Source of the DNA: Cheiracanthium punctorium
Taxonomy: Eukaryota > Arthropoda > Arachnida > Araneae > Cheiracanthiidae
Length of the DNA stretch: 64,000 nucleotides
NCBI GenBank assembly: GCA_038373885.1
Contig: JAWZYV010013019.1
Span: 124,001 to 188,000 of the forward strand
Reading direction: 5' to 3'
The translations under genes and the position numbers were made by a program. Below are positions 9,936 through 20,657 of this stretch, piece by piece. The notes below the pieces were generated by a model. It saw only the letters and a list, made by a program, of their open reading frames with translations. It ran no database searches and had not been told where the DNA came from. Position 1 is the stretch's first letter, and each line of letters begins with the position of its first letter.

Positions 9936-10745
9936 CGGGGGGCGTGTTGCTCCGCCACGTGACGTCATTGCGGCGTCTCAGCGGTGCGCTACGGCCAGTA
10001 TGAATCCGGCTTTACTGGTCCGGCAGGACGTCTTTCCTGGTCTTACCAATGACGGAATTTTCTTCTTCATTGGGTGCAATGCCTGTATGAGGTATCATTA
10101 GCCGAGTGAGTTGTTTATTGAGTCTCTTGTTCAGTCAGTCTACTTCTGATGTTCCCCTTCTGGGAGCACAATCCGATCCCGACATTTCAGCTAACAGATA
10201 GCTAAAGAGCCACCTTCATTGGGATAGATTAATTTCGCCGTTTACGCATATTAAAGACAACCTACTATACCACCAAACTCTTCCAACACTTTTTATTCAT
10301 TAAGCTTATCCAGTAATGATAATGAATGGTTAGTACCTGGCAACCGAGCCATGCTCAGAATCCGAAAAATTCCTTAAGTGTAAAATAATGGGTAAGTGAA
10401 TGGCTGTACTCTTATCAATGAACTTCATGATTACCAAAGATTTACATCGCTGTCGGATCACTCATTCATCATCAGGAAAGCTTCGGTCGGCACTCAATGT
10501 TACAGTGGCACAAACTTTGTTTTGAAGGGGGATGCTAAATACTCGAAGGGCGGTGTCATCAGAGTTGAGCAAAAAGTAGTAAAACGTAAGGTGCCTCTTT
10601 TTCTTCTGACACTGAGAGTGTGCATCAGCGAAGATCCTGGCGGGTACAATGGGGCTTGTTCATGCAGCGTCTTGATCATTTCAGAAATATATCTGTCCAT
10701 ATTGAGGACGTTCAAATTCAGCATCGGTATTTCGAATTGGATGTG
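9936..10745. other. No gene seen
   Basis: Contains a possible weak partner of 9340-9440: 'ttcgccgtttacgcatattaaagacaa' near 10228 against 'tttgccgtttgtgcaaattaaagacaa' near 9370. Reading frames here have no recognisable similarity. Confidence 0.4.
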
Positions 10746-10858
10746 CAGGGCCCGATTATGAACAATAGGAGCCCCGGGCATTGATGAATTTCGGGATGAA
10801 ATTTGTTATTGGGGACCTTTCGATCCGGGGGCTCTGGGCAAAGTCCAGATTTGTCCTA
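10746..10858 (+). repeat. Dispersed repeat, copy 1
   Basis: Begins 'cagggcccgattatgaacaa' and ends 'gggcaaagtccagatttgtcc'. It shares 'ccccgg.cattgatgaattt' with copy 2 on the opposite strand at 12652-12812. Class is unknown; it is probably a short DNA transposon relic. Confidence 0.65.
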
Positions 10859-11149
10859 GCGAAAATAAGGCCCTATTTGGATGAGCTGTCAAATGAATGC
10901 GTTAACTCATGAAGTCTGTTATAAACTGTTCGCAACTTAGCTGTACGCTTCTCGATCATTCATAGTTTCAGCCGTCATCTGTTTATTGTGAACAAAGCCA
11001 TTGCAAAGTGCGCGGATGTGGATGGCATCGAAGGAACAGCCGCACCATTTCAGGAATATTGTTGAATATAAACATCAAGAATATATGAGGTCTTTTTAAT
11101 TAGGCAATCTTCATGGGTCGCTATGAGGCAATCTTCATTAGTCATAAAT

Positions 11150-11373
11150 CAGGTATGGACAACCTTTGGAAAGTTGCGGACCAAAATTCAGGATGTTAGC
11201 GAAGTCGCGGCCCGTATAAGTGGGATTTATATGCGATTTTGACTTGGATTATATGATTAATTCATATAATTCAATAATTTTAAATTCTATGGAAATTTGA
11301 AATTTTCCGCGGAACGTATCAAAAGCCTTGGCGGGCCACATCCGGCCCGCGGGCTGGGGTTTGCCCATATGTG
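11150..11373. mobile_element. hAT MITE, 224 bp
   Basis: The left end CAGGTATGGACAACC and the complement of the right end, CACATATGGGCAAACC, form imperfect TIRs. Flanks are TCATAAAT (11142-11149) and GCATAAAT (11374-11381), an 8 bp target duplication with one change. The right arm 'gggccacatccggcccgcgg' is typical of hAT MITEs. No coding capacity. Confidence 0.8.
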
Positions 11374-11450
11374 GCATAAATACGTTGTTGGCAGTCATAA
11401 AAGCCTTCTTTATTTTGGCCCTTTATCGCTTATTTCTTTAATCGCTTATC

Positions 11451-11575
11451 TATCGAAGTTCTAGAAGCAATAAAGTTTGTGTTCCATCCTGACAAGTGGA
11501 CTCTTTACTAGAACTTTCTACACCTACTGGACTTTAGAAAGACGAACCCTGGAATTAGTAGAGTATTCTGCAACA
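11451..11575 (+). repeat. Gypsy-B family LTR fragment
   Basis: Complement of this segment aligns to the first ~125 bp of the 39324 LTR as numbered on the plus strand. It shares 'gtcaggatggaacacaaac', 'tttattgcttctagaacttcg' in two parts, and 'tctaaagtccag'. It ends CAACA like the true LTR terminus. The element is oriented on the plus strand, is truncated at its 5' side and is clearly more diverged than the two LTRs at 39-46 kb. AATAAA at ~11470 is the LTR polyadenylation signal. Confidence 0.75.
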
Positions 11576-12225
11576 TTATTATGCAACATTTTCTTATTTT
11601 GTTTATTGTCGATTCCCAAAGTACATTCCTTACACAATTGTCTCCGTAAAGCACAGAATATAAAAAGATGTATACGCATGGCTAAGTTTCTAAAGAATGT
11701 GTGAGACATTTTTTCCTAAATTCGAGCAAACATCTAAAAATCAAAAGTGTCTCATCATTTTTCTCTATATTTAAGAATAGCTAAAAATTTTAACACCTAT
11801 TGCACATTCGTAGGTAAAATGCCCGTTCTTCGTGCGAGTGGAAGCAGGCATTTTTCTAGTAAGATTCGTAGTTGAAATTTGTTCGATCGAGCAGGATTTT
11901 CAAAACTACACGGTAAAAAGAAATTCGGAAACGTTACCCCAAAAAATGGGGCAGCTCTTGTAGTTTAAAATTGCAGAAATGTTTCCGAACCATGCGGGTA
12001 AAGTATTTAGAAACGTTTCTGCATATGTCGCAAACATATTTACATATTTTCCTACTTTTAGGTAAGGTTTCTGGAAAAGAGAGGTAACGTTTCTGTATAT
12101 TTTGGAAAATATTGAGTAACATTTCCGTGTATTTCACAAAGGTTTCCGAATTAACGAGTAACCTTTCTGAGTTTTTCAGAAAAAGTAACATGCATTAGAT
12201 GAAGCGTTTCGAGTAACATAATCTA

Positions 12226-12340
12226 GATGGCCGCACCAAACTCTAACGGAAGGAGCGCGCAGGACCAGCGATCAGAATCGAACCCAGGACAGGTGGGCCC
12301 ATAGGACAGCACGTTACCGCGACGCTGTGATTCTCTTGAC
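12226..12340 (-). repeat. tRNA-like SINE/pseudogene
   Basis: The minus strand reads 'cgcggtaacgtgctgtcct...' followed by 'cctgGGTTCGATTCTgatcg', an A-box-like and B-box pair at tRNA spacing. Acceptor pairing is not convincing, so this is a tRNA-derived repeat rather than a tRNA gene. It is nested in the 11.9-13.1 kb TIR element. Confidence 0.5.
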
Positions 12341-12651
12341 GGAAGTTGCTTTAAAAGTAAACTGACTGCTGTTGTGGTGTGGCTTCTTTTGGAAACTTAA
12401 AATTTTTTGAAGTATTTTGTAAATGGAGGGAAAATACCATAATTAATATATATAAATTAAAGATCTTAAATCTTTTTTTTTCCACATAAATTATTTTCAG
12501 GAGATAATGTACTGTTTTATTTAAGTATTCATCCGTTTTATTTAAGTATTCATCCGGCGAAGTCACCTGGTGACTGGTCACAAATAAACTTCATAGTGAC
12601 CACACAGTGGAGTCACATCACTGACAAGTTACCAGACACTTATTATCGCAT

Positions 12652-12812
12652 GGGCAAATCGGGACTTTGCCCAGGGCCCATAGTTTCAAATGTTGTTCTG
12701 AAATATTCTTTTATATGTCAAAATATTATGAAAGAGAAAACAAATTTTATAGATGGGGACCCCCAAATTCATCAATGTCCGGGGCCCCTGTTGGTCATAA
12801 TCGGGCACTGCA
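12652..12812 (-). repeat. Dispersed repeat, copy 2
   Basis: Reverse-oriented partner of 10746-10858, about 50 bp longer through an AT-rich insertion. Both termini match: 'gggcccgattatga' and 'gggcaaagtcc.gattt'. Confidence 0.65.
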
Positions 12813-13231
12813 AGTTACAATGTGACAGTCCTGTGACAATTGTGACCCTCTGTGACGTCACAGCGACTCTTTTGTGACCATCTATGCTATTAGGGAAGAC
12901 GCGTTCACTCTTCCCCTCTGTCTCTTGGCACTTGGCGCATGCGCGCGAAGTCCCAAATAAAGATTTCCTTTCCCCGTAAATATTTTACCACGAAATATGG
13001 GTTATGTTTCCGAAATCGTGAGTTCGAGTAGAGCATCGGTAGGTTACGCTATACTTTCGGAAACCTTTCCGCTGTAAGATGTAACGTTTCTGAATTTTTT
13101 TACTGTGTACAAAGATGCTCCATTCTAATTTTAAAGTTAACATTTGAATTAGAACAGCTAACATTAACTTAAAAAACGTAAAACTTTGCTTCGTAGTGCT
13201 TTATAGTAATTTGCTTTTTGAGCCACATAAA

Positions 13232-13301
13232 AGATTCTTTGTGACTGGCAACAGTCAAAACGTTAGAGATTCTTTGTGACTGGTAACAGTCAAAACGTTA
13301 G
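13232..13301. repeat. 35 bp tandem duplication
   Basis: Two adjacent copies of a 35 bp unit starting 'agattctttgtgactgg' differ at one base (gcaaca/gtaaca). Confidence 0.9.
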
Positions 13302-13382
13302 AGTTTGGTGTTCCCAAAGCGGGAACACTGCGCGTTAAAGGGGTGTGCATAAAACCAACACGAGAGGCATCCGCCTAAATGG

Positions 13383-13523
13383 AAGGGGTGCCTTTAGCGG
13401 AGGACTTTTTATTTGTTCTAACCCGTATTCACGTTACATCCGGAGAAAACCTCTCAAAATTCCAGACTGTTAGAACCACAGTCGTTAGGTTGAACCTTCA
13501 CACTTCAGCCATCTACCATTTTG
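13383..13523 (-). repeat. tRNA-derived SINE, copy 1
   Basis: The minus strand shows the family head 'atggtagatggctgaagtgtg' (split here), B-box-like GGTTCAACC, then the family body: 'cagtctggaattttg', 'ggttttctccggatgtaac', 'gtgaatacgggttagaac' and 'agtcctccgctaaaggcacccc'. Related copies lie at 28861, 52635 and 58160. Confidence 0.75.
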
Positions 13524-13825
13524 TGACTGTATTTTAAATAGTGAGACGTAATTCAGTGACTGTTCTGCAGAAGTTGTAGAATTTAGTAGCCGTTATCTAA
13601 TATGATTTTATGATGGCAGTCTTTTTTAAGCTAACAAGGAGGAGGCATGACTTGAGAAAAACGGATTTCGATGATTCTTTAGCATAGTTGTAGTATACCA
13701 TGTGGATGTGCTGCGTGTAAAATGCGAAGATGCAGCGCTCAAATATAGCCTAGAAAAATGAATATTTATTTTCGAACCAGTTCAACAAAACTTGGTATAT
13801 AAGATACATGTGCCTTCGCTTGAGC

Positions 13826-13900
13826 ATTCGTGGTGTAATGATAAGGCTCTTGGTTTCTGTTCTAGCTTTACCATCTGGAATCCCTCGCAGCGAAATTTTT
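13826..13900 (+). repeat. tRNA-derived sequence, degenerate
   Basis: 'cgtggtgtaatgataaggc' resembles the D-arm/A-box of tRNA-Glu/Asp/Gly types. 'atctggaatccctcg' about 40 bp later occupies the T-arm place but lacks GTTC. It is not a functional tRNA and is probably another SINE head. Confidence 0.4.
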
Positions 13901-14611
13901 TTATGTTCTTTCTTTTTTTCTACATTAATGCGTTATGAACCGCCCAGTCCATAAATAAAAAAATCTGATGTGGTCAACACATGACTTCCTTTCACGTCTA
14001 TTAAATCAAAAATTATTTTCGGCGTACTTCATCTAAACTTATTTTGTTTGAAAGAGATAAAATACTGCAGTAATAATTAGGTTTAGCGATTTCTAGCCAA
14101 ATATTTCCGATATCGCCAAGCTGGGTTCAGTCCGAAAGATTTTCTTCTGACACTTAATTTGGCGATGTTTCGCCAAAAGTCAACAAGCTTGAGATAGTTT
14201 GCGAGATTTTGGGGATAGCCAAAGAAGCAATTGACCACAGACTTTCAATGAATTGAATATATCCGTACACCTTAATGTATCTAAAGTCATTTGGGTGACC
14301 CTGTAAATAAATTACCCACTCGATGTGCCACCTCCCTTGTTTCAGCGCTCTAGGCCAGTGCCTAGTTTGCATATAGTGTCAGGCCGTCCTACTAACAATA
14401 CACAGCCATGATAAAAAGACAAAACTCTTAAAGGATGCGAAAGACTTAATCCGTAGAATCTTTAGAGATCGCCTTCTCTAGGAAACATACAACGAAACTT
14501 CAAGATCCCCCCCCCCCCATTAAAGAAATCCCGCCCGTCAAATAGTTTCATGTGTATTTCTTTCAATCGGGGATACAACGTAGTATACACTTTTCAAGTT
14601 TATTTACCCTA

Positions 14612-14832
14612 TTCTTTTCTGAAGACACTATTTGAAAGACATTTTTTTATCGCCCAGCCGGTTTATTGTTTGAGAATCTCCGTTGAAACCCTACTTTTGA
14701 CAAGTTATAACTCATCTTCTTTGATGTGACAGATGTCGAGGGTGAAAATCTGCCTTTTTTGAAATTTTTCATGAATTTAAAGGAAAGTAACTTTTTGAAA
14801 AGACGTTGAATGGCAGTTGTAGGTTAATTATT
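14612..14832. repeat. 221 bp exact duplication, copy 1
   Basis: Identical by eye over 221 bp to 14905-15125, in the same orientation. The spacer is 72 bp. No coding potential is evident in either copy. Confidence 0.95.
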
Positions 14833-14904
14833 GATTTTTATGAAAGTGAATGCTATGTTAAAGAAACAAATCTGAACACTTTTTATTTTAAATACACCCT
14901 TAAG

Positions 14905-15125
14905 TTCTTTTCTGAAGACACTATTTGAAAGACATTTTTTTATCGCCCAGCCGGTTTATTGTTTGAGAATCTCCGTTGAAACCCTACTTTTGACAAGTTA
15001 TAACTCATCTTCTTTGATGTGACAGATGTCGAGGGTGAAAATCTGCCTTTTTTGAAATTTTTCATGAATTTAAAGGAAAGTAACTTTTTGAAAAGACGTT
15101 GAATGGCAGTTGTAGGTTAATTATT
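14905..15125. repeat. 221 bp exact duplication, copy 2
   Basis: Second copy of 14612-14832, without a visible mismatch. Such identity amid old repeats means very recent duplication or an assembly artefact. Confidence 0.95.
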
Positions 15126-15971
15126 TCAGCATTAAAAGGTTAAAAGCATTTCATAATCGAAGCTTCGTTCCTATTTTTCTTCCTCGTTACATTTAGTTGG
15201 AAAGTGTATCATTATTCAGGAGCGTGCCGTATTCGTCTTCCGTGTTCCATTAAACAATTCTTTGTAATTGAAATCTATATTAAAGTCGCTTAGTAAAGCT
15301 GTTCAACGATCTTCTTCAGGAATATTCTAACTGTACTTCACATTTAAAAATACTTTTTTGGGAAGTATAATATAATCCATGGATGTACCGCATTTGTATT
15401 CCTTGTTCAATAAAACATTTCTTTGGAATCGAAATCTATATTAATATCGCCTGCTAAAATTGTTTTACTTTCTATATATATATCAGAGATATTCTAACTA
15501 TACTCCTGCTTTGTGATAAACTGTAGGATTTGTTAGTTTCTTGCGAAATATGGAAGATATTGAAAAGCTGTAGTTTCAGTTTTGGGGACTTATTTCTTGG
15601 CACCAAACTTGGCGATAACTCATCCATACTTGCAAACCTCGGCGACGTTTTACATCATTTTATTCCACTGCCCCCACCCGCTGTCTGGCAGCAACCCTAT
15701 TGAAGATTGCAACGAAAACGTGTAGACGCAAATCACGTCCACTAATTACGTCGATCAAAAGTACAGGCGGCGTGAACGAATAATCATTCTAGTGCTGAAA
15801 GTGTTTCTTTTGTGGTGAAAGAACACGGTTTGCTTAAGAACGATAATTCACCCTTTACAGTACTTCTCAAATTCGAAGTTTCAAAACTTTGTAGTTTCTA
15901 TAATCCCGATAAAATGCGGCCTTAGAATAATCCAGTTATCCAACACTAACTGAAATTTGAACAATTCATTA

Positions 15972-16205
15972 CACTGTGAAAAAAGATACTGTTAAATTAC
16001 GGGCAATTCTCGGCAACAAAAAATTCCAAGAGAATCTCGTCAAACTACGTGCGCCCGTAAAATCACAGTACCCACAAGTTATCGAGTGTTGGCCGTAATA
16101 TGATTGTGTCAGACATTCATAGGTTATGAGATTTGACCGTAATTTGATAATGCATTAAACATAGTTTGTCGAGTATTGACCGTACATTTATGAAGGTTTC
16201 ACAGT
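15972..16205. mobile_element. Possible short TIR element
   Basis: Starts CACTGTGAAA after TA and ends TTTCACAGT before A-TA. Only ~9 bp are inverted. The interior repeats 'gaccgtaattt'/'ggccgtaatatga' words. The Helitron at 16221 lies immediately to the right. Confidence 0.35.
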
Positions 16206-16220
16206 ATAGGCTGTCGGGCA

Positions 16221-17538
16221 TCTATATAAATAAAATTAGACTTTTGTCAGTACATTTCTTGGAATTCAAAAATTTTGCGATTTCTATCCGTTTCAAGCAC
16301 CCGGGAATCCGATGCGACCCTCAAAAAAAGGTTTGTCTGTCTGTCATTCTGTCATCCTGTCATTCTGTCCGTGACGCTTTTTTTCTTTAAGCATCACGTA
16401 AAAACGACTGAAGCGAATGATATGAAATTGGGTGTCATGATAGGTGGACACTCAACTTAAAACATAGGCGTCGAATTTTTAAAAAATCTTGATTAGATTT
16501 TCAGATTTTGCGAAAATCGTTTCAATCTGCGTAAATTTGTGTTCAAGCATCACGCAAAAACGACTGAAGAGAATGATATGAAATTGGGTGTCATGATAAG
16601 TGGTCACTCAACTTAAAACATAGGCGTTCAATTTTTAAAAAATTTTGATTGAATTTTGAGATTTTGCGAAAATCCTTTCAGACTACGTAAATTTGTGTTC
16701 GCACATGACGTAATAACTGCAAAGGTGAAAAAATGATATTTGGTGAAATGATAGGTGGTCACTCACCTTAAACTATAAGCATCTAATTAAAAAAAAATCG
16801 ATCAGATTTCGAGATTTTGTGAAAATCGTTTAAAACTGAGTTAATCTTTGTTCCCGCATTACGTAATAGCGACTAAATCGAATGATATGAAATTTGGTCA
16901 CACGATAGATGGTTGCTCAACATAAACTATAGGAGTCCAATTTTTTAAACATTTTATTAGATTTTGAGATTTTGTGAAAATTCTCTCAAAATACGTTCAA
17001 TGATGATTTCTTCAAACTTCACGTAATAACGACTAATACGAATGATACAAAATTTAGTGATATGATAGGTAGTTGCTAATCTTAATTTATAGGCGTTGAA
17101 TTTTAAAAATATTTTGATTACATTTTGAGATTTTGCAAAAATCGTTTTAAAATGCTGAAAATTGTTCCAGCATCACGAAATAAAGACTGCAGGGAATGAA
17201 ACGAATTTGGGTGACATGATAGGTTGTCACTCAACTTAAATTCTAGGCTTCCAATTTTTCAAAATGTTGATTAAATTTTGAGATTTTGCGAAAATTATTT
17301 CAGTATGTGCAAATATTCATTCGCGCATCCCATAATTACGACTAAAGCGAATCAAATGGTATTACTTTGTTACTCTCTAAACTGTAATATTTTAACAATA
17401 CATAAAAATTATAACTTCGCTTTCTTTACTTCGGCAACATACTTCATTCATTTTGTGTACTCCTACAATGCTGACGAAAGTTCTTGCTTTTTGGAAATTT
17501 GCATTCACTAACCCGTCGTTGACGGGTACTTCAGCTAG
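16221..17538 (+). mobile_element. Non-autonomous Helitron (H2), 1318 bp
   Basis: Starts TCTATATAAATAAAATTAG after A (16220). Ends with the hairpin ACCCGTC-GTT-GACGGGT (17510-17526), then 'acttcagctag', then T. The interior is a tandem array of about seven ~155 bp units, each starting near 'gcatcacgtaataacgact' (16392, 16546, 16703, 16857, 17016, 17169, 17323) and passing through 'gaaatttggtg..atgataggtgg.cactcaactta' and 'gattttgcgaaaatcgttt'. No Rep/helicase. Same family as H3 and H4. Confidence 0.9.
17510..17526 (+). terminator. Helitron H2 3' terminal hairpin
   Basis: A perfect 7 bp stem with a 3 nt loop, 12 bp before the terminal CTAG. This is where Helitron rolling-circle transposition terminates. 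Confidence 0.85.
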
Positions 17539-17694
17539 TTTATTATGAAAATGTACTCCAGCTACAGCCATGAAAATGTTATATCATTTAATGATAAAAA
17601 CTACCTTCTAGTTCTATGGGCAGGAGACAACTATGATCACATATAATGATTGAAAAGCACTTCTGCACAATATTTTAATCTTATAGGTGTTTAA

Positions 17695-18201
17695 CCCTCT
17701 CGTCACCCTGAACCTCATATGAGGCTCCTACTTCAAATAGCAATATTTAGAGAGAAAACAATTGAATTTAGTATTTTTTTCTTATCAGTGATATCAATAT
17801 CATTAATTCATGTAGAAAGTATATGAGGCTCTTAACTAGATGCATAAATCGTGCCTAGATTGCAGTACTAATCAATTTAGATCATTTTTACAGTTTCCTT
17901 TTCATTTTTTCAGGAGAAAAATTAAGAAAACATTTACGCTGCTTTTTTAACGTTTTTTTTCTTTTAAAGGTAAGCATATTTTTTTCTTATTCCTCAACCT
18001 TTACCTAATATGTGCATCCTTTTAAATTAATTTTAGCATAACAAAATGCTTCGAAAATGCAGAAATTAATATTAGAAAAATCTAATATTAATCGAAATTA
18101 GAAAAAAATATTTTTGCATGGTTTATAATAGTATTTCAGATGCATTAAATGCTAGACAGATTTTTTTTTCTCTGATTTTTCATAATTCGGTGACGAAAGG
18201 G
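17695..18201. mobile_element. piggyBac-type MITE, 507 bp
   Basis: CCCTCTCGTCACC at the left and the complement of the right end, CCCTTTCGTCACC, differ at one of 13 positions. Both ends abut TTAA (17691-17694, 18202-18205). A TTAA target and CCC ends define piggyBac-type elements. The interior is AT-rich with no transposase. Confidence 0.85.
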
Positions 18202-18209
18202 TTAAGGTA

Positions 18210-19260
18210 GTTTTTTATTATTAAGTATTTAGACCTTATTCTTTAATTATATTCAATGTTACATCGACTGGCTATTCGTAAAATTGCTGTTATGGTGATT
18301 AGTTCGTATTGGGGCATAATCGGTTCGAGGCCAAATGTAGCCCTCAATATAAAATAGTACAGAACAAATGTTTCAGGTGGGGGGGGATCCCATTTTATGG
18401 GACCTAATGTAGCTATTTTTCAGAGATATCACACGATATATGTAGTATTTACTTGAACGACGCCATCACTACATTAATCAATAGTTTGGAAGCAAACATA
18501 TATATTCTTTTAACTACAATGACGTGCTACAATCACCTAAAAAATAAACGTTACAGTGAATACTTCCACTAACTTCATTTACTACAAATACCCCAACCAT
18601 TTATTTAGGGACAATTGACATGACATACTGATACGCTTCCCTTTCCATGAACATAGAAATTGATGGATACTTGATGGATAATATCAAGAAATAATTTTAA
18701 AAGCATTAAAAAATAAACTTTAAACTATATGCTTGAAACATCTACACTCCCACCCCTGATCCATTGATTTGTGTATAAATTTTCGTGCTTTGAAATGCAT
18801 TGATTCATTTAAAATCAGCTTCTTTGATTACTGTTTTACTTGATTGATAGCAATCGTTCTTATGAATCTTTCTTTTCTCAACATTAATATTTTATTTTGT
18901 ACAGTTACATAATTTTAAAGTATGCCCTTGGATGGAATTGGTTGAAAATAATTGATGTCACCTATGATTTCAAAACATACTCAAAAATTTTATTTCATTA
19001 ACTTTTCGTAGCAGAATTTTTTTACCATTTAACAGGGCCAAGGTCGTCGAAAGAAGCTAGTATATCATAAAATTACTAATTTTTTTAAGTAATTGTAAGT
19101 AATTTTTTAAGTAATTTTTTAAGTATGGTATTGAATTATTAAAAAGAAAAGAAAGTTGTTATAAATACAAAATATATTTCATAAATAAACTGGTTTTTTC
19201 TGTAAATTCCTTAAATCAAGCTGTAAAAAAATGGTTAAAGTCTGCTACATTGATAGAAAC
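18210..19260. other. No gene seen
   Basis: AT-rich, with a short poly-G run near 18378. No repeat or reading frame of note. Confidence 0.5.
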
Positions 19261-19269
19261 ATACCGTCG

Positions 19270-19935
19270 ATAAAACACGGGGAATCTGTAAAAATTACAG
19301 ATTTCTGTAAATTAAATGGAGTATCTAAAAAAAAAAAACTACAAAACATTTCTATAAAAGAAACGGAGAATCAGTAAAATTTTTTTAAAATACAGAAGAA
19401 ATCAGTAAAACGCATAGATTTCTGTAAAATAAATAGAGAATCTGTAAAAAATTACGGAAGACTACGTAAAACACACAAAATATTTCTGTAAAATAGATGA
19501 AGAATCTGTAAACGATTACAGAGGATTTCTGTAAAACACACAGAAGATTTCTGTAAGATAGATGGCGAATCTGTAAAAAATTACGGAAGACTTCTGTAAA
19601 ACACACAAAATATTTCTGTAAAATAGATGAAGAATCTGTAAAAAATTACAGAGGACTTCTGTAAAACACACAGAAGATTTCTGTAAGATAGATGGAGAAT
19701 CTGTAAAAAATTACGGAAGACTTCTGTAAAACATACAGAAGATTTCTGTAAAATAAACGGAGAATCTGCAAAAAATTACGGAAGACTTCTGTAAAACACA
19801 CAGAAGATTTCTATAAAATAAAGAGAGAATCTGTAAAATTTACGGAAGACTTCTGTAAAACATACAAAAGATTTCTGTAAAATAAACGGAGAATCTGTAA
19901 AAAATTATAGAACATTTCTGTTAAATATACGGAAA
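19270..19935. repeat. Minisatellite, ~65 bp unit, about ten copies
   Basis: The unit 'agaatctgtaaaaaattacgg', 'aagacttctgtaaaacacac', 'agaagatttctgtaaaata.a.gg' repeats about every 64-66 bp. Central copies (19500-19900) are the most alike and outer ones decay, as expected for unequal exchange. The minus-strand reading frame (73 codons) inside is just the repeat read through. A tail at 19960-20000 ('ctccgtaaatttgacag' then 'acttttttttttgctgtgtgc') resembles a transposon end. Confidence 0.9.
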
Positions 19936-20095
19936 TAAACTGGCGTCCTGGCTGACAGTTTTTCTCCGTAAATTTGACAGACTTTTTTTTTGCTGTGTGC
20001 TAACATTTCTAAAAGGTTATGGACACCAGATGGATTAATTTATTTATTTGCTGATTTTTAACGTTCGTTTCAAGGCTGCATCATTCATCCTCAAA

Positions 20096-20416
20096 ATGGC
20101 GACTTTAACTTGGCGAATTGAAACGCTGAATAAAGATAATTACGAAACATGGAAACATAAAATATGGACTCATAAAATTAAGGATGCATCAAGAAAAACT
20201 TGTAAAAGGTGTAAACGCATCGGGCACTGCGCTAGCGAATGTGAAAATGGAAAAAAAAAAATAATTTTAAACATGAGCGTAACAGCCTGGGATTCTTTTC
20301 CACTCCGGATGGCTCGCCAATTAGGTTACCAGGCGAAATACAGCAACCCTACTCACCTAAAGCTGTCTAAACTATATCGAATAATGAAAAGCAAAATTTC
20401 TGGTGTGTTAAGATAG
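20096..20416 (+). pseudogene. Copia-type Gag remnant with zinc knuckle
   Basis: From the ATG at 20096, the 106-codon frame begins 'MATLTWRIETLNKDNYETWK', the characteristic start of Copia Gag (L-x-x-x-N-Y-x-x-W). After only ~15 more residues it reaches 'CKRCKRIGHCASEC', a perfect C-x2-C-x4-H-x4-C knuckle. Intact Copia Gags have about 200 residues between these, so most of the capsid region is deleted. The remaining 55 residues are unlike Copia protease. The frame could still be translated, but no promoter or partner genes are visible. Confidence 0.7.
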
Positions 20417-20657
20417 ATACTTAAAATTATATAAGTTACTTCAGTTATCCTCGACCCACGTTTGCAATTGTAAGGAAAGATCAGGAAACCCTCCTACTTC
20501 CACTCGATGAAATAAATGTAAAGATATAATAAAAGAAAAAGAAAAAGGGTTGAGAGATAAAATGACATAGTCAATTAATATCGTTTTAATATGGCAATAA
20601 TGAAACTAAAAAATTAGAGGGGTTCAGGGGGTCTCCCCCTGACGAGGCTCGAACGAG

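Larger units (their letters stand above)
11909..13107. mobile_element. TIR element with TA duplication, 1.2 kb, non-autonomous
   Basis: The left end CACGGTAAAAAGAAATTCGG and the complement of the right end, CACAGTAAAAAAATTCAG, continue into 'aaacgttac' on both sides. TA flanks both ends (11907-11908, 13108-13109). The interior repeats the 'gtaac(g/a)tttc(t/c)g' word many times within 500 bp of each end. It carries a SINE-like unit and dispersed repeat copy 2. No transposase is present. TA flanks suggest the Tc1/mariner supergroup, but the superfamily is not certain. Confidence 0.75.

Noticed and set aside
12226..12340. Functional tRNA gene
   Set aside because: The B box is present, but the cloverleaf cannot be completed by eye.
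16221..17538. CRISPR-like array
   Set aside because: The regular ~155 bp spacing comes from whole-unit tandem repeats inside a Helitron. There are no short identical repeats with unique spacers, and the genome is eukaryotic.
19385..19606. 73-codon minus-strand frame
   Set aside because: It is a read-through of the 65 bp minisatellite.
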